Below the pieces are notes generated by a model. It did no database searches. It was not told the DNA's origin and saw only the letters and a list, made by a program, of their open reading frames with translations. Positions 29,201 through 36,408 of a stretch of 64,000 bases of DNA are shown piece by piece. Source of the stretch: Marinobacter halotolerans (GTDB lineage: Bacteria; Pseudomonadota; Gammaproteobacteria; Pseudomonadales; Oleiphilaceae); contig NZ_VMHP01000002.1 in assembly GCF_008795985.1 (NCBI RefSeq), forward strand, positions 434,001 to 498,000. The letters run 5' to 3'. The position numbers were made by a program, and so were the translations under genes. Every line of letters begins with the position of its first letter. Positions within the stretch are counted from its first letter, which is position 1.

Positions 29201-31163
29201 TATCAATCCAGCGCTGGATGAGTTTACCGCCATTGGTATCGGTGACATGGCTGGCGACGTATTCGGCAATGGTCTGCTGTCTTCCGAGAAAACCAAACTG
29301 GTGGCCGCATTCAACCATATGCACATTTTTGTGGATCCTTCGCCGGATCCGGAGAAAAGCTACAAGGAACGCAAGCGCCTGTTTGAGCTGCCTCGCTCAT
29401 CCTGGACCGACTACGACACAAAGCTGATTTCCAAGGGCGGCGGCGTGTTCAACCGCAGTGCCAAATCCATTCCGGTCAGCCCGGAAATGAAAAAACTGCT
29501 GGGTATCAAGTCGGACCGCGTGCCACCGAACATGCTGATCAGCCACATTCTTAAATCCCAGGTGGATCTGCTGTGGTTTGGTGGCATTGGCACTTACGTC
29601 AAGGCGAAAACCGAGAGTCACAGCGACGTGGGGGACAAGGCCAACGATGCCCTGCGGGTCGATGGCAGCGAACTGCGCTGCAAGATTGTTGGCGAGGGGG
29701 GTAACCTGGGCATGACCCAGCTTGGCCGCATCGAATTTGCCCTGCGCGGCGGTCGTCTGAACACCGACTTCATCGATAACTCCGGCGGTGTCGACTGTTC
29801 TGACCACGAAGTGAACATGAAGATCCTGCTCAACCAGGCCGTGGCCATGGGCGACCTGACGGAAAAGCAGCGCAATCAGATGCTGGAGGAAATGACCGAC
29901 GACGTTGCTGCCCTGGTGCTGAAAAACAACTATCGCCAGGTCCAGGCCATCAGTATTGCCAGTGTTGGTGCGGCCACCCGGCTGGAGGAATACCGGCGGC
30001 TGATGAACACCATGGAAAGCGAGGGCAAACTGAATCGCAGCCTGGAGTTCCTGCCGGACGACGAGACCCTGACCGAGCGCAAGCTCGACAAGAAAGGCCT
30101 GACCCGGCCCGAGCTCTCTGTGCTGATTTCCTACGTCAAAGGCGACCTCAAACAGACGTTGATCAACAGTTCATTGCCGGACGATCCGCTGTTGGCCGGC
30201 GAGATGTACAAGGTGTTTCCCCAGGATCTGACCCGGAAATTTTCAAAAGAGCTGGGCGAACACCAGCTGCGCCGGGAGATCATCGCCACCCAGATCGCCA
30301 ACGACATGGTCAACCACATGGGGATTACCTTTGTGGAGCGGCTGAAGCAGTCCACCGGTGCTGATGCGGCATCCGTGGCATTAGCCTGGATTATTGCCCG
30401 TGACGTGTTCCGGCTGGATACCTGGTGGGACAAGATCGAGTACCTTGATTACTTTATTCCCGCGAAGCTTCAGATCGAATTGATGAATGATCTGAGTCGC
30501 CTGATTCGCCGTGCCGTGCGCTGGCTTCTGCGTAACCGTCGGGCGGAACTGAGTATTCAGAGCCATATGGAGCGGTTTGCTGACAATGTCTGGATGATTA
30601 CCTCCGATCTGCCAGAGTACCTGGGCGAGCATGCCCGGGACGAGTGGAAACGCCGTCATGATGAACTGGTTGCCGAAGGGCTGCCTGAGGAACTGGCGTC
30701 AGTGGCTTCCGGAACCAACTATCTCTATTCATCGCTCGGCATTATCGAGGCCCACGAAGCCACCGGCATGCCGCTGAAAACCGTGGCCAATCTCTACTAT
30801 GACCTAGGCGACAAGCTCGATCTGAACTGGTTTGCCCGGGCTATTGCCAACCTGGTTCCCGCTTCGCACTGGCAAGCCCTTGCGCGGGAAAGCTTCCGTG
30901 AGGATCTGGATTGGCAGCAGCGGGCCCTGACGACCGGGGTGCTGCGGATTGCGGGCAAGCCGGATGACGTTGGTGTGTGTGTCGACGGCTGGATGAAGCG
31001 CCACGAATCGCTAGTTCATCGCTGGAAAACCATGCTGGCCGAGCTCAAGGGTGTGCGGGAACCAGAGTATGCCATGTTCTCGGTGGCCCTGAGGGAGCTG
31101 CTGGATCTGGCCCAGACCACGATGCATACCCAGCTTGAAGAACTGGTTGGTGAGGTCCAGTGA
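26277..31163 (+). CDS. gdhB: NAD-specific glutamate dehydrogenase, large (180 kDa) type
   Basis: 1628 residues from ATG 26277, with AGAGG 6 nt upstream; a TTG six nt earlier is possible. This is the GDH family of about 1600 residues: N-terminal ACT-like regulatory regions (about 1-650), the catalytic core around GGKVARGGLRWSDRFEDYRTE and VPVGAKGGFVAKR (about 810-860, with the substrate Lys), the NAD-binding part around GIGDMAGDVFGNGLL (near 985) and KIVGEGGNLGMTQLGRIEFA (near 1140), and a long helical C-terminal domain. It converts glutamate to 2-oxoglutarate and ammonia, a catabolic direction. Allosteric control by amino acids is known in the family. Confidence 0.96.
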   Translation: MNALTIASKEQFFQQLDEAFAEKIAKTEAKKITEFAKQHFAHTPLEELASRRFSDTYGGILSGWQFLQKREKYESPVSVFNPDLESDGWQSTHTVIFILHPNIPFIIDSLRIAINQREIGTHSIQHSILQVQRDEQGKLLKVYPPKKKVENTEHEAFIVLEIDRHSSQDDLHNLEEMIQTILHEVRIAVHDFPIVTEKVNEISKELDGIAAKIDDEYKQEAKAFLEWLVKDHFTFLGYDEYDFVKDKKGLVVRRVENSELGILRVNNERPDMVRLNELPQRTRHEMTRTDDIFIFAKSAQRARVHRPAYPDYIAVKKFDSKGEVVGERRFLGLYTSRVYNERPDEIPLLRRKFQTVMRRSGFMRDDYAGKELDQILTVYPRDELFEIEPSDLLSVAKNILYIQERRRIELFMREDVYGQFVTCLAFFPRDIYNTELRLKVEQVLVDALDAEDIEFVTHFSESVLARVQFTIRVPQVENRQIPFQEIREKVIALAQSWRDGLLESLNESYGEEQGNELYRLYASAFPSSYKDMFSPRRAAIDVDHIAQATREKRLTMSFYRALEEDESTLHFKLFFPDETLPLSDVMPIFDNLGFRVIGEHPFEVNDRNGKVVWIHDFTLQTTGGTVVDIHRIRPIFEDLFSRVWYGDAENDAFNRLLLSSYMSWREIALLRTFARYMRQIRVSNSQTFISNTLVHHVDLARLLLEFFEVRFNPERYQSPGKSKAAQQKLEIEFNAGLDEVENLSEDRVLRLFIELMQATLRTNYYQPDADGGNKPYISVKFDPHQIPDVPLPLPMFEIFVYSPRVEGVHLRGGKVARGGLRWSDRFEDYRTEILGLVKAQQVKNAVIVPVGAKGGFVAKRLPDMSDREAFQAEGIEAYKTFIRGLLDITDNLVDGGIKPPESVIRHDEDDHYLVVAADKGTATFSDIANGLAAEYGFWMGDAFASGGSNGYDHKKMGITARGAWVSVERHFREMGINPALDEFTAIGIGDMAGDVFGNGLLSSEKTKLVAAFNHMHIFVDPSPDPEKSYKERKRLFELPRSSWTDYDTKLISKGGGVFNRSAKSIPVSPEMKKLLGIKSDRVPPNMLISHILKSQVDLLWFGGIGTYVKAKTESHSDVGDKANDALRVDGSELRCKIVGEGGNLGMTQLGRIEFALRGGRLNTDFIDNSGGVDCSDHEVNMKILLNQAVAMGDLTEKQRNQMLEEMTDDVAALVLKNNYRQVQAISIASVGAATRLEEYRRLMNTMESEGKLNRSLEFLPDDETLTERKLDKKGLTRPELSVLISYVKGDLKQTLINSSLPDDPLLAGEMYKVFPQDLTRKFSKELGEHQLRREIIATQIANDMVNHMGITFVERLKQSTGADAASVALAWIIARDVFRLDTWWDKIEYLDYFIPAKLQIELMNDLSRLIRRAVRWLLRNRRAELSIQSHMERFADNVWMITSDLPEYLGEHARDEWKRRHDELVAEGLPEELASVASGTNYLYSSLGIIEAHEATGMPLKTVANLYYDLGDKLDLNWFARAIANLVPASHWQALARESFREDLDWQQRALTTGVLRIAGKPDDVGVCVDGWMKRHESLVHRWKTMLAELKGVREPEYAMFSVALRELLDLAQTTMHTQLEELVGEVQ

Positions 31164-31227
31164 GCGTTGCGTTGAGGCATCAATTGCCGTTCAATGCGAC
31201 GGGTAAACGGTAAAAGAGGAGCGTTCA

Positions 31228-31902
31228 ATGGGGCAGCTGGATTCGTTGCTGGAGAAAAACAGGGCCTGGGCGAACGGGATCAAAAAAGAGGATCCGGAGT
31301 TTTTCCAGCGGCTTTCGAGCCAGCAGGCGCCGGAATATCTGTGGATCGGGTGTGCGGACAGTCGTGTCCCGGCGAACCAGATTGTTGATCTGATGCCGGG
31401 CGAGCTCTTTGTTCACCGTAATGTCGCCAACGTCGTGGTGCACACGGACTTCAACTGTCTGTCGGTGCTTCAGTTTGCCGTGGACGTGTTGAAAGTTAAG
31501 CATGTTCTGGTTGTCGGCCACTACGGCTGTGGCGGCGTCAAAGCGGCGCTTCACAACGAAGGTTTTGGCCTGATTGCCAACTGGCTTCGCCACGTGCAGG
31601 ACGTCCGGGACAAATACCAGGACGTTCTGGACGGTATTAGCGAAGAGCAGGACCAAGTGGACCGGCTATGTGAACTGAATGTGGTGGAGCAGGTGTCTCA
31701 TGTGTGCCAGAACAACATCGTGCAGGAGGCCTGGCGAAGAGGCCAGTCGCTGAGGGTTCACGGTTTTGTCTATGACCTGAGGGATGGTCTATTGCGGGAT
31801 ATGGGGCTTCATATCGGCTCTGACAGCGAAAAAGACGCAATCAAGCAGAGCAGTGTTGACGATCTGGTTCTGCGGCCGGTACGTTCCGGGCGTCAAAAAT
31901 AG
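31228..31902 (+). CDS. can: Beta-class carbonic anhydrase
   Basis: 224 residues. Zinc ligands C42, H98 and C101 and the D44-R46 dyad are in WIGCADSRVPA and VVGHYGCGGVKAAL. These are the features of the E. coli Can type, which interconverts CO2 and bicarbonate in the cytoplasm. An AGAGGAG ribosome site precedes the ATG. The gene lies 64 nt after gdhB, so read-through from gdhB is possible. No classical terminator follows. Confidence 0.96.
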   Translation: MGQLDSLLEKNRAWANGIKKEDPEFFQRLSSQQAPEYLWIGCADSRVPANQIVDLMPGELFVHRNVANVVVHTDFNCLSVLQFAVDVLKVKHVLVVGHYGCGGVKAALHNEGFGLIANWLRHVQDVRDKYQDVLDGISEEQDQVDRLCELNVVEQVSHVCQNNIVQEAWRRGQSLRVHGFVYDLRDGLLRDMGLHIGSDSEKDAIKQSSVDDLVLRPVRSGRQK

Positions 31903-31951
31903 CGACATGTACACTGTCAAATTGTGTCAAAAATTCGTGATCAGTGTCACT

Positions 31952-31972
31952 TGATGACCCTCGGCGTCATCA
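31952..31972 (+). other. Inverted repeat between carbonic anhydrase and the small ORF
   Basis: TGATGAC (31952-31958), loop CCTCGGC, GTCATCA (31966-31972): a perfect 7-bp stem with no T-run behind it. It could be an operator or an RNA hairpin in the leader of the 57-codon ORF. Confidence 0.5.
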
Positions 31973-31990
31973 CAGTTAGTGGCTCTTCCG

Positions 31991-32015
31991 GTTGTTACAC
32001 TGTTGATGTAGCAAC
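31991..32015 (+). promoter_or_regulatory. Hairpin directly before the ribosome site of the small ORF
   Basis: GTTGTTACA (31991-31999), loop CTGTTGA, TGTAGCAAC (32007-32015). In RNA all nine positions pair, one as a G-U wobble. The hairpin ends one nt before GAGGAG (32017-32022), so folding could affect translation of the ORF at 32030. It could equally be a DNA palindrome for a repressor. Confidence 0.5.
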
Positions 32016-32029
32016 TGAGGAGAATGATC

Positions 32030-32203
32030 ATGCGAGAGATGATGCAGAAAGCACTGAGTGCACTCAATGGTCGCAAAGAGACAAAAGTGACGGAGCGGGA
32101 CCGCCGTTCAGCTGCAGCTCAGTCCTCCTCCCCCTCGTCTGAAGACTGGGGAATGTCTCCCGAGGACGCCCTGAAAGCCAGCATGGTCTCCGGGTACAAA
32201 TAA
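32030..32203 (+). CDS. Small hypothetical protein, 57 residues
   Basis: ATG at 32030 has a strong ribosome site GAGGAG at 32017-32022 seven nt upstream. An ATG at 32024 is too close to that site to be used. The product starts with a basic amphipathic segment (MREMMQKALSALNGRK), then a charged stretch, a Ser-rich run and an acidic end (SSEDWGMSPEDALKASMVSGYK). No signal peptide, membrane helix or cysteine pair is visible. I do not recognise the family. Support for a real gene is the ribosome site and a coherent frame ending at a clean TAA, with a hairpin and T-run about 100 nt later. Short length leaves some doubt. Confidence 0.6.
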   Translation: MREMMQKALSALNGRKETKVTERDRRSAAAQSSSPSSEDWGMSPEDALKASMVSGYK

Positions 32204-32300
32204 AGCCTTTTCGCAGGCAGGCTTCATCCCTGTCCCCAACGCCTTCAGGTCCGGTTCCGTTCCGGGCGTGTTACCTATAAAGTACTCCGCGGATCATTTG

Positions 32301-32330
32301 GGGAAAGCCTGCTTTCCCGGCCGGTTTTTT
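32301..32330 (+). terminator. Hairpin with downstream T-run before rsmC
   Basis: GGGAAAG (32301-32307), loop CCTG, CTTTCCC (32312-32318), then GGCCGG and six T (32325-32330). The T-run touches the GAGGAG ribosome site of rsmC (32331-32336). The 6-nt gap between stem and T-run is unusual for an intrinsic terminator, so attenuation is possible but not certain. Confidence 0.45.
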
Positions 32331-32347
32331 GAGGAGTGCTGCCATTC

Positions 32348-33394
32348 ATGTCCGTGTTGCCCAATTCCCACCAGGCGTTGCTTAAAAATCTTGATCGATT
32401 GTCAGGGCGTACTACTTTTCTCGGGCTGACCAGCCCTGCGCTTCTGGACCAGGTCGATGTGGATGGCCTGGTGATGACGGACAATGCCGGCACCTACGAT
32501 CTACTGTCTGCCTGCGAGTCCTGCACCCCCGCTTTTGGTTACGACGACCCGGCGCTTGTTCACGCTAGCGCAGACACCGTTGTTGTGTTTTTGCCGAAAT
32601 CGCGGACCGAGCTGTCCCTTCGATTGGCGCTGGCCCAGTGGCTGGTGGCGCAAGGCGGCCGGGTAATACTGGTCGGGGAGAAGAAAGAGGGCATTGCCGG
32701 CGCTGTCCGCCAGCTTCAGCAGCAATTGCCCCGGTCGGAAAAAATCGACAGTGTTCGTCACTGTCAGGTGTGGCAGGCGAAGTCAGTAACGACATCAGAG
32801 GCGTTCCGTCTGGCGGACTGGCTGCAGTGGCACCGGGTGGAAAGGCAGGGCATCGCCCTTGAAGTGGCAGGCCTGCCGGGTATCTTCAGTGAAGGCGAGC
32901 TGGACGCGGGAACGGCCATTTTGCTGGATACTCTGGCCGAGAAACCGCTGATGCAGGGGAGGGTTCTCGATTTTGCCTGTGGCTCAGGGGTGATTGGCGC
33001 CTGGTGGCAGCGTTTCCAGGCTGAAAATGCCGGCGCCGTATCTCCTGTGGATGGCGTTGACGTCCAGTTTCAGGCGGTGACCTGTGCCCGGGCCACGTAT
33101 CGGCGAGCCAGTGTTGAAGGCCGCATTCTGGCATCGGATGGGCTGGCGGTCGTAGAGGGGCAGTACCAGTCGGTCGTGACCAATCCACCCTTTCATACCG
33201 GTGTGCGAACGGATTCATCCATAACGGAGCAGTTTCTTCAGAGTGTGAGTCGTCATCTTGTGAAGGGTGGGGAGCTGAGGCTGGTGGCAAACCGTTTCCT
33301 GCCCTATGAAGCACTGATTCGCCGTTACATCGGGCAACCATCGGTGCTGGCGGAGAACAACCGGTTTGTTGTCTGGTCTGCCCGGAAGGCCTGA
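32348..33394 (+). CDS. rsmC: 16S rRNA (guanine-N2) methyltransferase RsmC-like
   Basis: 348 residues from ATG 32348, close to the 343 of E. coli RsmC. Two-part build: an N-terminal pseudo-methyltransferase domain without an intact SAM motif, and a C-terminal Rossmann domain with the SAM loop VLDFACGSGVIGAWW and the catalytic NPPF motif VTNPPFHTG. The following ELRLVANRFLPYEALI is characteristic of the RsmC/RlmG group. RsmC makes m2G1207 in 16S rRNA. A GTG 12 nt upstream is an alternative start. The paralogue rlmG follows after 181 nt. Confidence 0.88.
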   Translation: MSVLPNSHQALLKNLDRLSGRTTFLGLTSPALLDQVDVDGLVMTDNAGTYDLLSACESCTPAFGYDDPALVHASADTVVVFLPKSRTELSLRLALAQWLVAQGGRVILVGEKKEGIAGAVRQLQQQLPRSEKIDSVRHCQVWQAKSVTTSEAFRLADWLQWHRVERQGIALEVAGLPGIFSEGELDAGTAILLDTLAEKPLMQGRVLDFACGSGVIGAWWQRFQAENAGAVSPVDGVDVQFQAVTCARATYRRASVEGRILASDGLAVVEGQYQSVVTNPPFHTGVRTDSSITEQFLQSVSRHLVKGGELRLVANRFLPYEALIRRYIGQPSVLAENNRFVVWSARKA

Positions 33395-33400
33395 TTTTCC

Positions 33401-33426
33401 AAAAAAAAGCCCCTGGGGTGAGGGGC
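33401..33426 (-). terminator. Intrinsic terminator reading the minus strand, between rsmC and rlmG
   Basis: On the plus strand the order is eight A (33401-33408), GCCCCT (33409-33414), loop GGGGTG, AGGGGC (33421-33426). Read on the minus strand this is a GC stem followed by eight U. On the plus strand no T-run follows. It would stop transcription entering rsmC in antisense. Confidence 0.6.
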
Positions 33427-33575
33427 AAGAGGTTTGTGTCCCGAACAAAGGACCAAACGAAAGGGTAGACTGTAAAAAACGTATAATATGAAGCTTATGG
33501 TTAATTTCTAGAATAATCAGCCTAGAATGTCGGCTTATGCCGTAATTTCCGCAAAATAACCAAATACTGACCTTC

Positions 33576-34727
33576 ATGTCCGATGAAATGCTCCATATTG
33601 CCGGCCTGGGCCTGGCTTTGAAACGCCCGGGGGACGGCGCCAACTATCTGCGTGGATGGGATGCCGCTGATGAACTCCTGCTTGAACACGCCAGTGAGCA
33701 GATTGCTGGCCGGCCTGACCAGAGGGTACTGGTCGTGGATGACCAGTTTGGAGCACTGACGCTCGGGCTTGGTCGACTGTTTCCGGAAATTTCACTGGTC
33801 AGTTTGGCGGACAACGCAACTCTTGCGACGGCCCTCCAGCTCAATAGCGCCTCTATGGCGCCCGTCGCAGGGCCTGCAAGCTGGCTGGAGCCTCCCCTAC
33901 AAACCTTTGATCTGGTCGTTCTGCGAATTCCACGCCAGGCGGACTACCTGGCCTGGGTGCTTCGCTGGTGCAACCAGGTATTGGGTCCGGACGGGGTGAT
34001 CATCGCCGGTGGGATGATCAAACATCTGCCGGACCAGAGTTCAAAGGTATTTGCTGAACTTGTGAATACCCGGATGGTGTCCCGGGCGTGGAAAAAAGCC
34101 CGGGTAACGGTCTCAACACCGGGAGACAGCACATTGGAGAGCTGGAACGCCCAGTGGCAGGGCTACGACCTGCCGGAAAGTGGCGTTCGCGTGGACGCTC
34201 TGCCAGCGGTGTTCTCCCGGCGCAAGCTGGATATCGGTACCCGTGAACTACTGCCGGCCATGGGAAATCGGGTTGTCGATTTGCCCGCCGGCAGCCGTCT
34301 GCTGGATCTGGCCTGCGGCAACGGGGTGCTTGGTCTGGCAGCGCTGTCACTGTGTCAGGATCTGGAGGTGATCTTCTCGGACGTGTCCAGCCAGGCCGTG
34401 CTCAGCGCCCGACACAACGTCGGACGGGCGTTCCCTCAGGCGCTGACCCGTTTTGTTCACTGTGACGGCATGCCGCCGGGCACCGCAGAGTTTGATCTGA
34501 TCCTGCTCAACCCGCCATTCCACGAGGGCGGTGTGGTGGGGGACCATATTGCCCTGACCCTGTTCCGGCAGGCGGCGGCACGGCTTGCGCCGGGCGGGCG
34601 TGTGCTGGTGGTGGGTAACCGTCACTTGGGCTATCACCGGAGCCTGAAAACGTCCTTCTCTCTGGTCAGACAGCTGGCCTCAAGTCCGAAATTTGTGGTA
34701 TTCGAGGCTGGCCATCAGCCCCCGTAG
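33576..34727 (+). CDS. rlmG: 23S rRNA (guanine-N2) methyltransferase RlmG-like
   Basis: 383 residues, close to the 378 of E. coli RlmG. N-terminal inactive methyltransferase-like half and C-terminal catalytic half with LLDLACGNGVLGLAAL (about 244-259) and LLNPPFHEGG; the ending VVGNRHLGYHRSLKTSF matches the RlmG branch, which makes m2G1835 in 23S rRNA. It is a paralogue of the rsmC product just upstream. A perfect TATAAT (33482-33487) lies 88 nt before the start, without a good -35. The 3' end overlaps the convergent ribE by 13 nt. Confidence 0.87.
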   Translation: MSDEMLHIAGLGLALKRPGDGANYLRGWDAADELLLEHASEQIAGRPDQRVLVVDDQFGALTLGLGRLFPEISLVSLADNATLATALQLNSASMAPVAGPASWLEPPLQTFDLVVLRIPRQADYLAWVLRWCNQVLGPDGVIIAGGMIKHLPDQSSKVFAELVNTRMVSRAWKKARVTVSTPGDSTLESWNAQWQGYDLPESGVRVDALPAVFSRRKLDIGTRELLPAMGNRVVDLPAGSRLLDLACGNGVLGLAALSLCQDLEVIFSDVSSQAVLSARHNVGRAFPQALTRFVHCDGMPPGTAEFDLILLNPPFHEGGVVGDHIALTLFRQAAARLAPGGRVLVVGNRHLGYHRSLKTSFSLVRQLASSPKFVVFEAGHQPP

Positions 34728-35320
34728 CCAAGGCGGGCCAGGGTATCCACGATTGTCTGTGTCTGACTGTCTATCTCGATATTGACCTGGTCGGCCAGGG
34801 CAATGTCAGCAAACGTTGTGGCTCGCAGAGTTTCCGGAATCAGGTGAATGTTGAACCGGTTGCCCGTGACCTCACCGATAGTAAGGCTCGCCCCGTTGAT
34901 CGCAATATAGCCTTTGGGAAAAATATACTTCGTCCACTGTTCGGGCACTTCGAAGGTGAGGGTGCAGTTGTTCTCTGGCCGGTCGATGGCGACGACTTCA
35001 GCGGTGGTGTGAACATGGCCGGACAGCAGGTGGCCGCCAATTTCGTCGCCGATGCGGGCCGCCCGTTCGAAGTTGATCCGGTCGCCAGGGGTGAGCGCAC
35101 CCAGCGTTGTCAGCCTCAGGGTTTCCTGCATGGCGTCGAAAAACAACAGATCGTTTTCCTGGCGGGTCACCGTCAAACAGGTGCCGTCAATGGAAACGGA
35201 GGCACCGATGGTGACCCCCTGAACCCGGTCGGCGGGAAACCGGATGGCGAAACTGCTGAGCCCGGGCGCTGCGTCAATGTCTTCAACCACGGCAACGCCC
35301 TGAACAATACCTGTAAACAT
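34715..35320 (-). CDS. ribE: Riboflavin synthase, alpha chain
   Basis: 201 residues forming two similar lumazine-binding barrels: MFTGIVQGVAVVEDID at the start, IGASVSIDGTCLTVT near 38-52, then the second repeat with LSGHVHTTAEVVAI near 98-111 and IAINGASLTIGEVTGN near 137-152. It converts two 6,7-dimethyl-8-ribityllumazines to riboflavin and its precursor. It stands alone: no ribBA, ribD or ribH is next to it, and no FMN riboswitch is visible upstream. It converges with rlmG with a 13-nt overlap. Confidence 0.95.
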   Translation of the reverse strand: MFTGIVQGVAVVEDIDAAPGLSSFAIRFPADRVQGVTIGASVSIDGTCLTVTRQENDLLFFDAMQETLRLTTLGALTPGDRINFERAARIGDEIGGHLLSGHVHTTAEVVAIDRPENNCTLTFEVPEQWTKYIFPKGYIAINGASLTIGEVTGNRFNIHLIPETLRATTFADIALADQVNIEIDSQTQTIVDTLARLGYGG

Positions 35321-35459
35321 GCTTGGCCCTCATACGCTGGTTCTGGCTCCGGCCGGTTTTCCGGAACGGATTGCAAAGAGAAAAAGGATACCGACAGGGC
35401 ATCGCCCTGCCAAGCAGGGTTCGCGCGCGGTCGTGCGGCGCGGATGTGCTATCCGACGT

Positions 35460-35486
35460 TCAAGTAACGGCGGATCAGGCCGATAA
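35460..35486 (+). promoter_or_regulatory. Sigma-28-type promoter upstream of an unrecognised membrane protein
   Basis: TCAAGTAA (35460-35467), 11 nt, GCCGATAA (35479-35486). The -10 part is perfect, and the -35 part shares TCAAGT and exact spacing with the promoter before the parA/cheW module. The A of the ATG at 35494 is eight nt beyond, about where transcription should begin, so the mRNA would be leaderless. Confidence 0.6.
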
Positions 35487-35493
35487 TACGTTC

Positions 35494-36348
35494 ATGGCAG
35501 AAATCAGACGTTCGCAGACCACAAAACCGGAACCGACCCCCGATGAGCCGCTGCTTCGTCAGGGCCGGCCTGCGGACCCTGTGCCAGCAGAAAAGCCGCC
35601 AGAGTCGAAGAACAAGGCGGCTGAGCCCGGTTCAGAGCCTGAGACTGCGGAAACGACGGAGACTGCCTCAGCCGAGCCGGGCAGTTCGAGGGCCGGCATT
35701 GAGAAAACGATTGCCGAATCCCGCCAGAAAAAGTTACGTCTGCTGCTGCGGCAATGCGACCGCGTAATGCTGATGGATTTCGATATTCTTGCCATGTCTG
35801 ACTGGCCCGACAACTACTCCCTCGCCGTGGCCCGGCGCAGCCGTGATCTCTGGCTATTCTGTTCCCTGCTGGCGGCCCTGGTGTTTTTAAGCGGTATGAC
35901 GGGTTTTGTGCCGGCCTGGATTGCCGGTGGCGGTTTCGGCGCTTTCGTCATTCTTCTGTTGTCTGGCCTGCCTGCGGTGCGGGGGTTGGTGACCAGCAGG
36001 CCTTCCTACCTTGATCTGGTTATTCAGCGGCGACGGATGCTGCAGGATGCGCGGAAGCATATTCAGCACCTTGAGGGCAAAGAGGGGCTGGCCTGGCAAT
36101 GTGCCCAGATGGTGGAGTTCAATACGGCCCTGCGGGCGATGCGATTCAGCGAACTGGTAGCGCTCTCGGAGCGGAGAGTGCTGGCGAAACACCTGACCCG
36201 GCGCGAGCATGTCCGGCTGTATCTGATCTACCTGCTGGAGGCTGAAAAAGCCTATCTGCGGGCGGAAAAGGCGTTTTTTGAAGGGCACCAGAAGGCCTTG
36301 GACAACGGTTGGGCGCCGGCCCCCTCCAGCCCGGAGCAGAGTGCTTGA
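35494..36348 (+). CDS. Unrecognised two-helix membrane protein
   Basis: 284 residues from ATG 35494. No ribosome site precedes it; a possible sigma-28 promoter lies 7 nt upstream. The first 75 residues are Pro/Glu/Lys/Ser-rich and probably unstructured. A helical stretch (about 76-115) leads to a membrane hairpin: WLFCSLLAALVFLSGMTGFV and AWIAGGGFGAFVILLLSGLPAV (about 120-165). The C-terminal 110 residues are charged and probably coiled-coil (LVIQRRRMLQDARKHIQHLEGK; LEAEKAYLRAEKAFFEGHQKAL). The frame continues upstream to 35323, but that part does not look like protein. No family recognised. It ends inside the -35 box of psrA. Confidence 0.72.
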   Translation: MAEIRRSQTTKPEPTPDEPLLRQGRPADPVPAEKPPESKNKAAEPGSEPETAETTETASAEPGSSRAGIEKTIAESRQKKLRLLLRQCDRVMLMDFDILAMSDWPDNYSLAVARRSRDLWLFCSLLAALVFLSGMTGFVPAWIAGGGFGAFVILLLSGLPAVRGLVTSRPSYLDLVIQRRRMLQDARKHIQHLEGKEGLAWQCAQMVEFNTALRAMRFSELVALSERRVLAKHLTRREHVRLYLIYLLEAEKAYLRAEKAFFEGHQKALDNGWAPAPSSPEQSA

Positions 36349-36373
36349 CAGAATGACCTATCAAACGTATGTT
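36345..36373 (+). promoter_or_regulatory. psrA promoter
   Basis: TTGACA (36345-36350), 17 nt, TATGTT (36368-36373). The -35 hexamer is perfect and contains the stop codon of the upstream gene (TGA at 36346-36348). The -10 hexamer lies inside the first PsrA operator. Confidence 0.75.
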
Positions 36374-36388
36374 TGAAACAGACGTTTG
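36362..36388 (+). promoter_or_regulatory. Two overlapping PsrA operators
   Basis: CAAAC-GTAT-GTTTG (36362-36375) and GAAAC-AGAC-GTTTG (36375-36388) both fit the published PsrA motif G/CAAAC-N2-4-GTTTG/C. They share one base and have centres 13 bp apart. The first overlaps the -10 hexamer, the second the expected transcription start, so autorepression is likely. Confidence 0.8.
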
Positions 36389-36408
36389 GTAGAGGCGCTA
36401 AAAACAAT

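Noticed and set aside
26256..31163. Long open frames antisense to gdhB and mfd
   Set aside because: They shadow the high-GC third positions of the real genes, lack ribosome sites and show no recognisable domains.
35321..35493. FMN riboswitch before ribE
   Set aside because: None of the conserved RFN segments are present on the minus strand. A CAGGGC-atc-GCCCTG palindrome exists but has no proper T-run.
35323..35493. Upstream extension of the membrane protein frame
   Set aside because: The 57 extra codons give an Arg/Trp-rich sequence unlike the rest, with no ribosome site, and would contain the sigma-28-type promoter.
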